Of a DNA stretch of 64,000 nucleotides, positions 53,841 to 64,000 are shown piece by piece. The stretch comes from Oxyruncus cristatus (taxonomy: Eukaryota > Chordata > Aves > Passeriformes > Cotingidae). Made by a program: the position numbers and the translations under genes. Each line of letters begins with the position of its first letter. Positions within the stretch are counted from its first letter, which is position 1. Under the pieces are notes generated by a model. That model searched no databases, had not been told where the DNA came from, and saw only the letters and a list, made by a program, of their open reading frames with translations. The stretch is taken from contig VXAY01005682.1 of assembly GCA_013399855.1 (NCBI GenBank), positions 133,558-197,557 of the forward strand, written 5' to 3'.

Positions 53841-56740
53841 AGGACGCTAGATGGCAGAAAAGACCGTGAAATAATTACAGCTTTTCTCTCTGAGAACTGG
53901 AAAGGGAAGCTTTCGGGTTTACAAGAACACTGCGAGACAGACAGAACGGGATTGTCAGAAGAGCTGAGAAGAAAAGTGCAAGGCACCAGGCTTTAAACTG
54001 CACACACTCCACACTGAGCTACACGTTCTTCTCAGATACAGGTAACCTGAAGTACTTTCAGGGCAGAGTCCAGAAGAATGGCCACTCTGGCGCCACACAG
54101 TAAANTTGATAACGGTAAAGAGTCCAATAGCTGAGCCCATGCCAAATGTCCTCGAAGGAAAACTCACAGCTGATTTTACTCTTTCCCCTGAAACCTAAGC
54201 ACTACACCAAGCTCGTGGCTGCATCGCACTTCTCAGCTATTCCTACCAGCAAAATTCTCAATGTCACAGCCGAGAACAAAAAGGAGTAGTTTCAAGCTAC
54301 AGCTCAAAAAGAGAAGTGTGCCAGGCTTTCCTACCAGCCTTTCAACTCCACACTACACCCTGGGGCTAGGCACTTTCCTTCTCACATTGTCTCTCCCAGC
54401 ACTCTCACCTTCTCTTCTGCTCTCGCAGATCTGACTTGCTAACCCTATAGAGTCCAGCAGCTGAGCCCATACAAAATATCCTAAACCTGCCTGGCAATCC
54501 TATTAACTTTAGAGAAGGGGCAGAGTTTGTAAGCTTAAGAGTATTAACCAGTCAGCATCCAACATTCAAGGCTGTGAAACAACTCATTAGAAGCAAGAAG
54601 ATACAACAACAATTTATGGACTAGGAGCAAAAGATGAGTGCTTAAAAGACCATGGAAAGGACTGTATGTGCAAGAAACGGACGCTGGATGGCAGTAAAGA
54701 CCATGTAACAATTACGGCTTTTCTTTCCGCAAATTTCCCTGCAAGAACTGGAGCTGAAAAATTTTTGCTTTACAAGAACACTGCAAGAGAAAGAGAACGA
54801 GATAGTTGGGAGAGCTAAGAAGGGAAGTGCAGGGCACCAGCCTTTAAGATGCACACACCACACCCTGCACTGCACGTTTTCCTCAGCTCCACATAAGCTG
54901 AAGCACTTTCAGGTGTCCACTACAGCTCCCGCACAGTAAAACCAGCCAGGCCAAAACCCATTGCTGGATTAGCCCTTCTCCTCACAGCTGAGAAGAATGT
55001 GCAGCGCTGTGTGGGGTGTGTATAGTTGAAAGGATGCAAGGGGACACTGACAGCAACTTATTGGGAGTGCCTAGAAGTTTGCAATCAGAAGGAGTAGGTC
55101 ACCAAAAGCCTTCTCTCTTGGCACATTTCTCTTTTTGAGTTGTAGTCTGAAAGTGCTCAGTTTCGATCTCAGCTGTGAGATTGAGAATTTTGCTGGTAGG
55201 AATAGCTGAGAAGTGCAATGCAGCCATGAGCTTGGTGTAGTGCTTTGGTTTCAGGGGAAAGAGTAAAATCAGCTGTGAGTTTTCCTTCGAGGACATTTGG
55301 CATGGGCTCAGCTGTTGGACTCTTAACAGTTAGCAAGTGAGATCAGTGAGAGTGCAAGAGAGAGTCCAGCTATGTGAGAAGGAAAGTGCCTAGCCCCAGG
55401 GTGTAGTATGTAGCTGAAAGGCTGCAAGGAGAAGGGCTAATTCAGCCACGACTTTTGGCCTTGCCGGTTTTATTTTGCGGTAGCTGTAGTGGACACTGGA
55501 CTCTGCCAGCCAGAAAGTGCCTCAGGGTAAATCTGTCTTAGAGGAACATGCAGCGCAGTGTGGGCTGTGTATGGTTTAAAGGCTGGTGCCTTGCGCTTCC
55601 CTTCTCAGCTCTCCCAACTATCTCGTTCTCTCTCGCAGTGTTCTTCCATAGTGAAAATTTTTTCAGCTCCAGTTCACCCGGGGAAATTTGCGGAGAAAAG
55701 CTGTAATTATTACACAGTCCACTTTCTTTACTGCCATCTAGCGTCCGTTTCTTGCACTTACAGTCCTTTTCTTAGTCTTTAGCCCTCATCTTTTGATCTA
55801 AGTCCGTAAATTACTGTTGTAAATAATTACTGTGTAGTGTGTCCTTGAAAAGTTTCAAGGAGAAGGGCGAATCCAGCAACGTGTCTTTCCCCGGCTCATT
55901 TTACTGTGCGGGAGCTGTAGTGGACGCTCTGGACCCTGCCAGCCTGAAAGCACTTCAGGGTACATCTAGCTGAGAACATGCAGCGGAGTGTTGGTTGTGT
56001 GCAGCTGAAAGGCTGCAAGCAGAAAGGGAGTGCCACTCCATTGTGAACGCATAGGAGTTTGCAATTAGAAGGGGTAGGTCACCAAAAGCTTTCTGTCTTG
56101 GCACACTTTCCCCGCTGTGTATTCTTCTCAACTAGATGTATCCTGAAGCGCTTGCAGGCTGGCAGAGTCCAGAATGTCCACCCTGGTGCTGCCACACAGA
56201 AAAATGAGCCAGGGTAAAAACAGTTGCTGGACTTGCCCTTCTCCTTGTAGCCTTTTAACTACACACTACACCCCGGGGCCAGGCACTTTCCTTCTCACAT
56301 AGATGGACTCTCATGTTCTCTTCCACTCCCACAGATCTGACTTAATAACCATGAAGAGTCCAGCAGCTGAGCCAATGCCAAATAGCCTAGAAGGAAAACT
56401 CACAGCTGATTTTACTCTTTCCCCTGAAACCAAAGCACTACACCAAGCTCGTGGCTGCATTGCACTTCTCACCTATTCCTACCAGCAAAATTCTCAATCT
56501 CGCAGACGAGATTGAAACTAAGCTGTTTCTACCTACATCTTAAAAATGAAAGTGTGCTGAGAAAAAAAGCTTTTGGTGACCTACCCCTTCTAATTGCACA
56601 CGTCCATGTGCTCACAGTTGAGTGGCAGTCCCTTGCCATTTGCAGCCTTTAAACTGTATGGACACCAACCTGCACTGCCCTATCTTCTCAGCTAGACATA
56701 CCCTGAGGGGTACTGTCATCCAGACTGCTTTTAGAAACTG
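53841..56740. repeat. Mosaic of direct and inverted repeats (about 2.9 kb)
   Basis: Two module types recur in both orientations. Module A starts GGACGCTAGATGGCAG and appears at 53841-54104 (plus), 54640-54985 (plus) and 55410-55790 (minus); parts recur at 55860-56260. Module B, with GCACTACACCAAGCTCGTGG, appears at 54106-54440 (plus), 55085-55420 (minus) and 56225-56590 (plus). The second and third A copies form inverted arms of about 350 bp around a 0.4 kb loop that holds an inverted B. Copies are visibly diverged. No protein-coding potential or known family was recognised. An N at 54105 marks an assembly join inside it. Confidence 0.8.
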
Positions 56741-57698
56741 CAAACTCCTGGAAAGTATTGAGAAAGCTACCCTTATTAGGTAAACTGTCTTACAACACCT
56801 ATGTTAAGCCACTGTCGGATTACCTTGCACCCTGCTAACTCAGTTGTAGAGGTGCTTGCCCATTGCCCTCCCAATACAGTGTCTAGGAGGGCTTGTATTC
56901 AGACAGGCAAATTTGAAATTAGCTAGATGCAACAGGCCCTGTGTTGTGCTTGACTCCCTGATTGTTTCCCAGTGCTGGGAGACTATCATTAAGATACTGA
57001 GTAATTGTGTAGAGATACAGGCTCAACACAGCCAGATGAAGCCACAGGCAGGAAGCTGTACAGGGACCCGACAGGTCAAGTGCACACTGCTGTGCCTGCC
57101 CACTGTTACTCTGGAGTGGAAGAGCTGGCTGTACCACACATGCACAATATTCATATTTATGAAAAAGGAGCTGACTTTTTTTCCCCCCAATGGTTTGTTT
57201 GATTATATGTTAAGAAAGAGGTGGAGTAACTAATTAGCATAACATAGTTGGCACAAAAGCCTGTTTGCTTCCTCAGTGGGATTTGAACCTACACTTTCCA
57301 AAGACAATTACCTTTGTACTACTGCCAGATGGACATCCCTACCAGAGGAAAGTAGACTCAGCTCTCTCTCAAGCCCATGGCCAGGCTTAACCTGGGCATA
57401 AGACTTATGACAACACCCCAAAGTCACACAGAGGAGCCAGAGGTCACATTCAAGAGAAACACAAGTTTGCTCCATATCACAGGAAGATTGTGCTCTTTCA
57501 ATGACATGCCAGTATTGTGCCTTTCTCAGATCACAAACCAAGGCTAGAGGCTGTATTTATGGATCTCTCACTGGCATCTTTTTCAACCCTGAAAATATCT
57601 ATAGAATTTCTCCCTGTATCATCAGGCCAGACCTCTTTCTCTTGCAAAAAACTTATCTTTCCAGAATACCTCTAAATCAAACTTTCAGCAGAGGTATC

Positions 57699-58380
57699 TG
57701 TCACAGGTTTGAAAAGAGATGTTGGAATTTTTCCCCTAGTGTCCCGTTTTTCCCGTTCCCCCCGACCCCCCTCTCTGTTTCTTGCAGGATGGGGGGAGTT
57801 GGGGAGGGAGTGGAGGATGGAGTGAAGCCGCACCTGCTGGGCAGCTCGGGAGCCGGGGAAGGGGGAAGTTCCCTGGGGAAGCACAGTTGCTGGGGGAGCA
57901 CGCCCGGGGAGGCTCTTTGTTCGGAGGATTTTTTTGGTTTTGGTTGGCTGACCGGACAGAGCAGGCAGCCCGATCTCGGCCGATTCCTTTTCTTTTCCTA
58001 AGAGGAAGGTTTTTTTTCCCCTAGGGACACCTCGCGGATAACGACTGGGAGAGAGAGAGACCGATCCATCTGGGAGCGAGGTGTTCTGCCTTCGGGACTG
58101 CCTGTGGGGAAAAAGGACTCCTTAGTTGCTGGCTGTGAAGCCATCAGCTGCTGACTGCTGTCGAGCAGCTGTTGAAGGGCCCTGCCTTCCCCTCCCCGGG
58201 TTACCTCACGTTTCTTTCCCCCCCACCTGGGGAATTGGGACTTTGTTTTGTTTCTTCTGAAAGTTTTTGATTGCACCATTTGTTGCGTATTCAGATTTTG
58301 TTAATACAAAGCTGTTCTTTTCCTTTTCCACACTTCCACCTGAAGTTTCTTAATTTCTTAAGTTGTAATTTTGTTAAACA
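57699..58380 (+). mobile_element. Probable ERV LTR beside the POLR3F 3' end
   Basis: Begins TGTCACAGGTTTGAAAAG and ends TTTTGTTAAACA, with a GC-rich middle, a polypyrimidine stretch and an AATACAAAGCTGTTC segment typical of LTR downstream parts. Edges and family are uncertain. Confidence 0.45.
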
Positions 58381-58512
58381 TACATATCCATGTATGTGGT
58401 GCAGCTGCAGAACACACTACCAGAAATGTGATTAAGGATTAAATGCAACAGATGCATCACCAGGCATCAATACAGGAAATAAAGCACAGATATACATCAG
58501 AAAAGTCAGAGT

Positions 58513-58518
58513 TTTAAT
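58513..58518 (-). terminator. Candidate poly(A) signal of POLR3F
   Basis: ATTAAA variant on the minus strand about 575 nt after the POLR3F stop codon. No canonical AATAAA was seen between it and the stop. Confidence 0.3.
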
Positions 58519-59092
58519 GATAAATTAATAGGTAAGAAAGATAATAAAGAATCAGGGAGTTCTGTTTGACACATTCAGAATCTTTCCCACATCAGATTCT
58601 TAGTCTTCAATTAGATGGGAGGTATCATGGGAAAAAAGTGTGAGCTTTAGCACTTTAGCATCCACCCGTAGCATCAGTCTGAAAGCAAAGTTTGGGATCT
58701 CATTCTTGGTAGCACTTGTTAGCAAGTTTTTCCGATCAGCTAATGGCTTCTTTTCTCTCATTGAGAATAAGCATCTGTGGAGCACCCAACACAATCCTCA
58801 GAAGTGAATTGTAACCACACAGGTGTTCTGTGGCACTTCTGAAGTCACACAACCAACTTTCTGTGTGAGAATGGCTTTACATTTCCACTTCAGCTTTGAT
58901 CTTCAGCGGCGACTCAATTTCCAGTCCACTCACAGGACAGCTCACAGAACAGATACATTACTGGTTTATATTTCATTAAAACAAAGTTGCTCCATGTCCT
59001 GAAGTTGCATACAAATTTAGAAGTCTGCTTTCAAAAAAGGCAAGCTGCTTTGTCACTTTGGCTGTGAATCAAGTTTACAGTTTTCTTTCACT

Positions 59093-59170
59093 TTAAAACT
59101 CCAACCACTCTGTCATATAAATACAGTTTGATGGAGAAATCTCACCACCTTCATGACAATCATCAAAAAC
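59093..59170 (-). CDS. POLR3F: POLR3F last exon
   Basis: Encodes VFDDCHEGGE to MTEWLEF, with the last two Fe-S cysteines, then TAA at 59095-59093. Confidence 0.96.
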   Translation of the reverse strand, partial: VFDDCHEGGEISPSNCIYMTEWLEF

Positions 59171-62100
59171 CTGCAAAGGAAAGCCCTGTGTCAGCAGAGT
59201 AATTACTTCATTAGATAGTGCTCACATGTTCTCTGTTTCTTCCCCAGTAGGAAAGCATTAGTCTAACACAGGCCAAAATCTAGCCAGCTCTGAGGGAGAA
59301 GAACAGAACAGATCCCCCCATAGTAAATGATGCAAACAGACAAGCTGGCAAGTTTTAGCTACATAACAGTTTACAGTCCAGGGCAGAGAGACCAAAAAGC
59401 TAGACAGAAATAAGTTAGCTTATTAAAAACATTGGCACACTTGGGATCAGAAATATAAATTGTACATTTAACAGCATTCTTTCACATACAGTCCAATAAA
59501 GAGACTGGAACCGTGGTAGACCAGGTGCTTTAGACCAACTAAAGAAACTTCCTCTTACACCATAGCTAAGGCATCATGGGCAACTCTCAAGCATAGCTGG
59601 CTTAGAAAACCATGAGGCTCACTCATGGGCAGGCCCTTGCAATGGCCATTTGCAGGACTATAGTCAAGATCTGCATGCACACACCTAACCATACACAGAA
59701 TTAGTTACTCACAGGGCAGAGTCCACAGGGTGTCCTGACCAATCCAGTGGGTTGTATGAGAGGACTAACGGCTCTGTACAACTTCATCTGTCCATCCACA
59801 CTGCCTACTGTCCCTTCCTTTGCAGCAATAATAGTCATCTCCACTTTTCCATCGTATATCAGTGTATTTAAAATGGTTTCAATGTCTTCCATTGACAACT
59901 CTACCTAAGAAACAATTTGTAAAAGAAATGTTAGGAAAGATGGATGCCAGTAAGTCCTTCAAGGAGGAAATGAGCAAACACCATGAGTAACAAACTCTCG
60001 AAGTTCTAAACCAGCTCAGAAAAAGGCACCATTCTCACTTAGGAACTTTATGGGGTTGTGCAGGTGCAAAAAGAAAAACAAATACTAATACCACCTCCTA
60101 CCTACCAAGCACTTTTGAATTGCACTAGCCTTGGTTTACCAAAAAGAACTTCACTGTGCATCTGAAGCATCTACATCATTCTAGCATGATACAGTTCCAG
60201 TTCTGCAGGAAAATAATTGTGAAAGAAGAAAAAGACAAGACTGCGGAAGATACACTTGTTGATGGTGATCAATAATTGTGAGGGGGTTTTTTCCCCTCCT
60301 TTTCTTTTTCTCTCCCCTAAAGCTCCTTGAAAATGCATAGGTAAACTTAAGGGAAATGATAAACCATAAACAAGCTGAGATGGTTAAAGAGGACGTGCAT
60401 GCTAATTCTTTCACACATCTTTGAAAACCCAGACGTACAAGCTATCCTGGAGTCCTATGCATTAATGACTCTCCCCAAAAAGCAATAAAGCTTCAAAGCT
60501 CACCTCCACTGAACCGTAGGGTACTAAGGCACTTATGAGACCTTCACCAAATCTGCAGCACCCTACTCCTACAGCGAGTCATGCACTGACAATTTGAACC
60601 CTAGTAAGATTAATCTGTTCTGACCTTACTGATGCCCAGTTCACAGATGTATTTCCACACCTCATGCGATGAGGCAAATGAACTGTTTCTCTGTATCATG
60701 GGGTTCTGTTTGCTGTCTCGAGCTGCCTCTGCCTGAGAAAAAAAGCAAAAAATTAGTTATAGTCAGTACTCACTGCCAAGAGCCTCCTTCATGGTTCAGT
60801 TTCAGGCAGACTAAAGTATAAAAGTTGATTTCCAAACCATTTCTAGGACATGTTTAGCATTTAAAGCCATATCCTTAAGACTGATGTATATGAGACAATG
60901 CAGTGCACAACCAAATATAATTTTATACTGAATCACACAAAATTTACACTGTAATTTAGATTAACGTGAAGGAATGTCAGCATTTGGCATTTTGTTGACA
61001 AAAAAAAAGTTTCTGCTGTAGCTAGTGCCAGATAAAACATATTGTAATGGAATAGACAAATGCTGCAAACTGCAGACATATTTAATGAACAGCAGACTTC
61101 TTCTGCAGTTAGACTGGGGACAACTGCCTTCTAGGCAGAGCTAGCTGACTGACTGCTGCCTTCTACCCTCTAAGAAATGAGGAGCTCTGCAGAAAACACA
61201 GTGACTTTTGCTAGATTTTTTTGGTCCTGTGTACTTTGCTGCCTAGTTAGTCATTGGACCTCGGTGATAGCAGGCTTCACCCCTTGCACAGGGTGTAAGA
61301 ATATCCATCATTAAAATGCAACACCATCGCATGCGCTGTGACAAAAATAATAGTCCAGTACAAACTGCCAATCTAGTGGCAAATAATGGCCAACACCGAC
61401 AGAAAATTTAAGCCTTGTTTGGTACTGGTTTTATAAGAAAACAATTACCTGCACAACACAAATGGAAGGTGGCTTGAATATTGACACTCACCTTACTTTG
61501 CAGAAATTTAAAACACTGCTGATTTAACACCTCCACAAATTCAGACTCAAAGTCTTGGTCGCTGTACCAAGCGCCACCAGTCACTGACCGGTCAGGCTGC
61601 AGGTTATACAGCATGTAGACCTTCTTCTTGGACGCCTGTTAGAGAAAAGCGCACAGCTCTCAACAGCTGAAAGTATTTCTCACGAAAAGAAAATCTAAGC
61701 AGATAATCTGCAAAAGAGACAGTTCATTACTCCTATACCTCGGGCACAGCAATCCAGCTGACTCAAGCTACCCTTAACATGTTTGACCCTCTGGTAACAC
61801 AGAGAGACAATCGACACATTTCGATTCCTAATCATTTTATAACAGTGTTAGGGAATCCTGCTAACAATATGGACACCACACAAACCTCACAGAATAAGAT
61901 CTGAGTTTAATTTTAGTCTATTGACTCTAGTCCCTCTCCGCAGTCAAAGGAGAGCAGGAAAGTGTCCTTAAAAGACAGCAAAGACAAATGTAATGGAGAA
62001 GCTTTCGGCTGTTTCTGCAGGATTGAACCCATGCATGGATGACAAGGAGGACCCTTATGTGATTGAACCCTGCAGCTAACGTTAGCCCTTGCGAGCCCAT

Positions 62101-63550
62101 TGTTTCCTGCCACACCTAGACAGAGGAAATGGGAATGCTGCTTCAGTCCTGAGAGTAGCAGTCAGTTAAAGGACAATGGTTATCCAAAGGTTGCCCAAAG
62201 AAATACTCAACAACTTCAGCAGCGTTACATCCCCCGCATGATTGGATAAAGCCAGCATCCCTCACAAGAACATCATAAAGCTACTGCTTTTCTATATCCA
62301 ACTTCTCCATTTCCATCTGGTTTACCAAACCCCACAACAAAACAGAATCTCTGCTGGAAACCAGGAGAATGTCCACAGAACACACTAACACAAATGATTC
62401 ATAATTAAGCAGGTAAGGGAGAACAGGATGCTGCATAAGCATTGTAACAGTGTGATAAACACGGAAAAGAATAAGTCCTGCTCTGGTACGTGGACTGTTT
62501 GCACATAGGAAAGTAGCTGGAACTTGAGTAACTGGAACAAAGTAGAGGAACCAAGACTAAAACAGAATCAGATGTCTTGGAAATTGTTTGAAGTAAACAA
62601 CACAAATCCCGTATGAACCAGGTAACTGAAGGAAGTTTCAGGAGATCCAGAGGAACCTCGCAAAGCCACTTGCAGCTAGGTAACCATTATCACTAGTGTG
62701 GCTGAGCTTGCTTCAGTATCACAAATATAAAATTGTGCTACAGCAACATTGGGACCAATTGAGAAACAGTAATTATGGGCAGGTTGCTTATCTGGGTGGA
62801 GACTGAGTGAAGAAAGGAGAAAAGAATGGTAAAAAAGAGTTAACAAACACAGGAAGAGAATAAGGTGTAAAAGTCAGAACAAGAGAGGACAGGATAAGCA
62901 GACAGTGGGACCGTGGATGCATACAGACAGCAGAGAAGCTGACCTGTGGACCCAAGCCCACTGGGATGCTGGGGGAAACCCAGTAGGGTCTGCCCTAGGT
63001 TTATGTCCTAAAGACCAGGTATGGGAGTGCAGGGGAAAACAATGACAGAACTGCAGATTAGCAACAAGCAGCACAAGGAGGTTTGTGACGGGTAACAGAA
63101 CTGTAAGAACAGTTGTGTGCAATCAAGAATTGAGAGAACTAAAACTCCAATTTGATTGTAATGGCATGTAATTAACAGTGGGGGAAGAGTGGCAGAATTG
63201 TATGTTAATAGTGATGTTTATTAATAGTATATTGGTTATTTAATAAACATTATAGCCTCTCATATCTGTTGCACCTCAAATCTGCACACTAAAGGCAGAG
63301 TCAAACACTGGTGCGCAGTGAAAGAGAAAGCTGGAGGTAGGATGAGGTTTCTCTGCTTCCAGTCCTCTGTCAAAAGCATACAAAAGCATGCAGCAAATGT
63401 TTGAAATCGTTAAAAAAACAAGTCACAAAATACTCACTGCCACAGATTTAACTGCTTTAATTAGTTTCTTGCTTTCCAAATTTTTCAGTATCTTGTTGAT
63501 CTCCGTTAAAGGCAAATTACTTTTGTATCTAATGTCCCTGCTCCAAATAC
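59093..63550 (-). CDS. POLR3F: RNA polymerase III subunit RPC6, partial (5' end beyond window)
   Basis: RPC6/RPC39 is part of the Pol III-specific initiation trimer with RPC3 and RPC7; it contacts TFIIIB and helps open promoters of tRNA and 5S genes in the nucleus. Five exons are present: 63550-63438, 61635-61492, 60732-60625, 59904-59713, 59170-59093. They join in frame to about 210 aa, matching roughly human residues 106-316 of 316. The first visible exon starts inside a Gly codon, and the upstream exons with the initiator lie beyond 64000. The second winged-helix domain is in the first exon. The C-terminus keeps the four cysteines of the Fe-S site with spacing C-x2-C-x5-C-x10-C, and ends MTEWLEF as in human. 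A minus-strand ATTAAA at 58513-58518 is a candidate poly(A) signal. Confidence 0.97.
59713..59904 (-). CDS. POLR3F: POLR3F exon, fourth visible
   Basis: Encodes VELSMEDIETILN to PCGLCP, with the first two Fe-S cysteines. 192 nt, 64 whole codons. Confidence 0.97.
60625..60732 (-). CDS. POLR3F: POLR3F exon, third visible
   Basis: Encodes AEAARDSKQNPMIQ to CELGISK. 108 nt, 36 whole codons. Confidence 0.96.
61492..61635 (-). CDS. POLR3F: POLR3F exon, second visible
   Basis: Encodes ASKKKVYMLYNLQPD to FKFLQSK. 144 nt, 48 whole codons. Confidence 0.96.
62440..63290 (+). mobile_element. Possible LTR-like insertion in a POLR3F intron
   Basis: A purine-rich stretch ending in AATAAACATTATAGCCTCTC (about 63242), which resembles a viral poly(A) region. 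No ends or target duplications could be fixed, so this is weak. Confidence 0.25.
63438..63550 (-). CDS. POLR3F: POLR3F exon, first one visible in the window
   Basis: Encodes GIWSRDIRYKSNL to KAVKSVA, part of a winged-helix domain. 113 nt; begins with the last two bases of a Gly codon and ends on a codon boundary before GTGAGT. Confidence 0.95.
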
Positions 63551-64000
63551 CTGTTCAAAAAGAGAGAAGTGAACTGAAAATAAATAGACGAAACCATTTG
63601 TTTCTGTACATACACACCAGAAGCCACAACACTGCTTAACTCATTTGCCTACCACAGGATGTATCCTTGATCCCTACCACTCCCAGCAAAAGGGAGGGAA
63701 CTGGCAGAAGGCATTTGGACAAAACAGACAAGTGACAAAAGCAAGACACACATATCACAACCACCATACTGTCCTCCTGCCCTTTACCTCTCCCCCCAGA
63801 GCTCTTACAAGTGGCCCCCATTCACTGCCAACACGAATGCAGCACAGAAACGTTCTTGCTGACTAGTACTTCTTTGTAACTAGCGTTTGCTTCAACAAAA
63901 ATATAACTAGTTCTACCTGCTGACTCTCAACCACAGTGTGCAAAGAATTCTGAGAAAGCCCTGTTATTAGCAGTGGTTTCTGCTGGCAGGACACCTGTTA

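Noticed and set aside
57265..57337. tRNA-like B box (GGTTCAAATCC on the minus strand)
   Set aside because: The T arm is plausible, but the acceptor and anticodon stems do not pair, so it is at most a tRNA-derived relic.

Overview
The window is nuclear DNA from a bird. It carries many CR1 LINE fragments, avian ERVL-type solo LTRs and CpG-island promoters, and its exons encode proteins nearly identical to their human orthologues. The LTR repertoire suggests a neoavian, possibly passerine, genome, but the species cannot be fixed from sequence alone. All four recognised genes lie on the minus strand, so transcription runs from high to low coordinates: POLR3F (partial), SEC23B, SMIM26, DTD1. This is the order of human chromosome 20p11.23, except that RBBP9, which lies between POLR3F and SEC23B in human, was not found.

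Layout from low to high coordinates. 1-7196: DTD1 3' UTR and downstream DNA with no recognisable gene. 7197-28514: DTD1, five coding exons (207 aa); its introns hold a CR1 reverse-transcriptase relic, a probable ERV LTR, a 1.1 kb solo LTR and a TA microsatellite. 28515-30013: DTD1 promoter and degenerate minisatellites interrupted by a CR1. 30472-31851: SMIM26, two coding exons (100 aa), with a CpG-island promoter. 32390-47127: SEC23B, 19 coding exons (767 aa), ending only about 0.5 kb from the SMIM26 start codon. 49001-49110: an assembly gap inside the probable SEC23B CpG island. 49.4-58.4 kb: a gene-poor interval with a solo LTR, a CR1, a roughly 2.9 kb mosaic of direct and inverted repeats (53841-56740) and a second probable LTR. 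59093-63550: the last five coding exons of POLR3F; the start lies beyond the window.

The genes are housekeeping and functionally separate. DTD1 removes D-amino acids from mischarged tRNA, SMIM26 is a mitochondrial membrane microprotein, SEC23B is a COPII inner-coat subunit, and POLR3F is the RPC6 subunit of RNA polymerase III. All coding exons join in frame with GT-AG introns.

Three single-N positions (11361, 15727, 54105) mark assembly joins. Two of them sit between near-identical tandem copies and look like unmerged overlaps rather than biology. The least explained item is the mosaic repeat at 53.84-56.74 kb.
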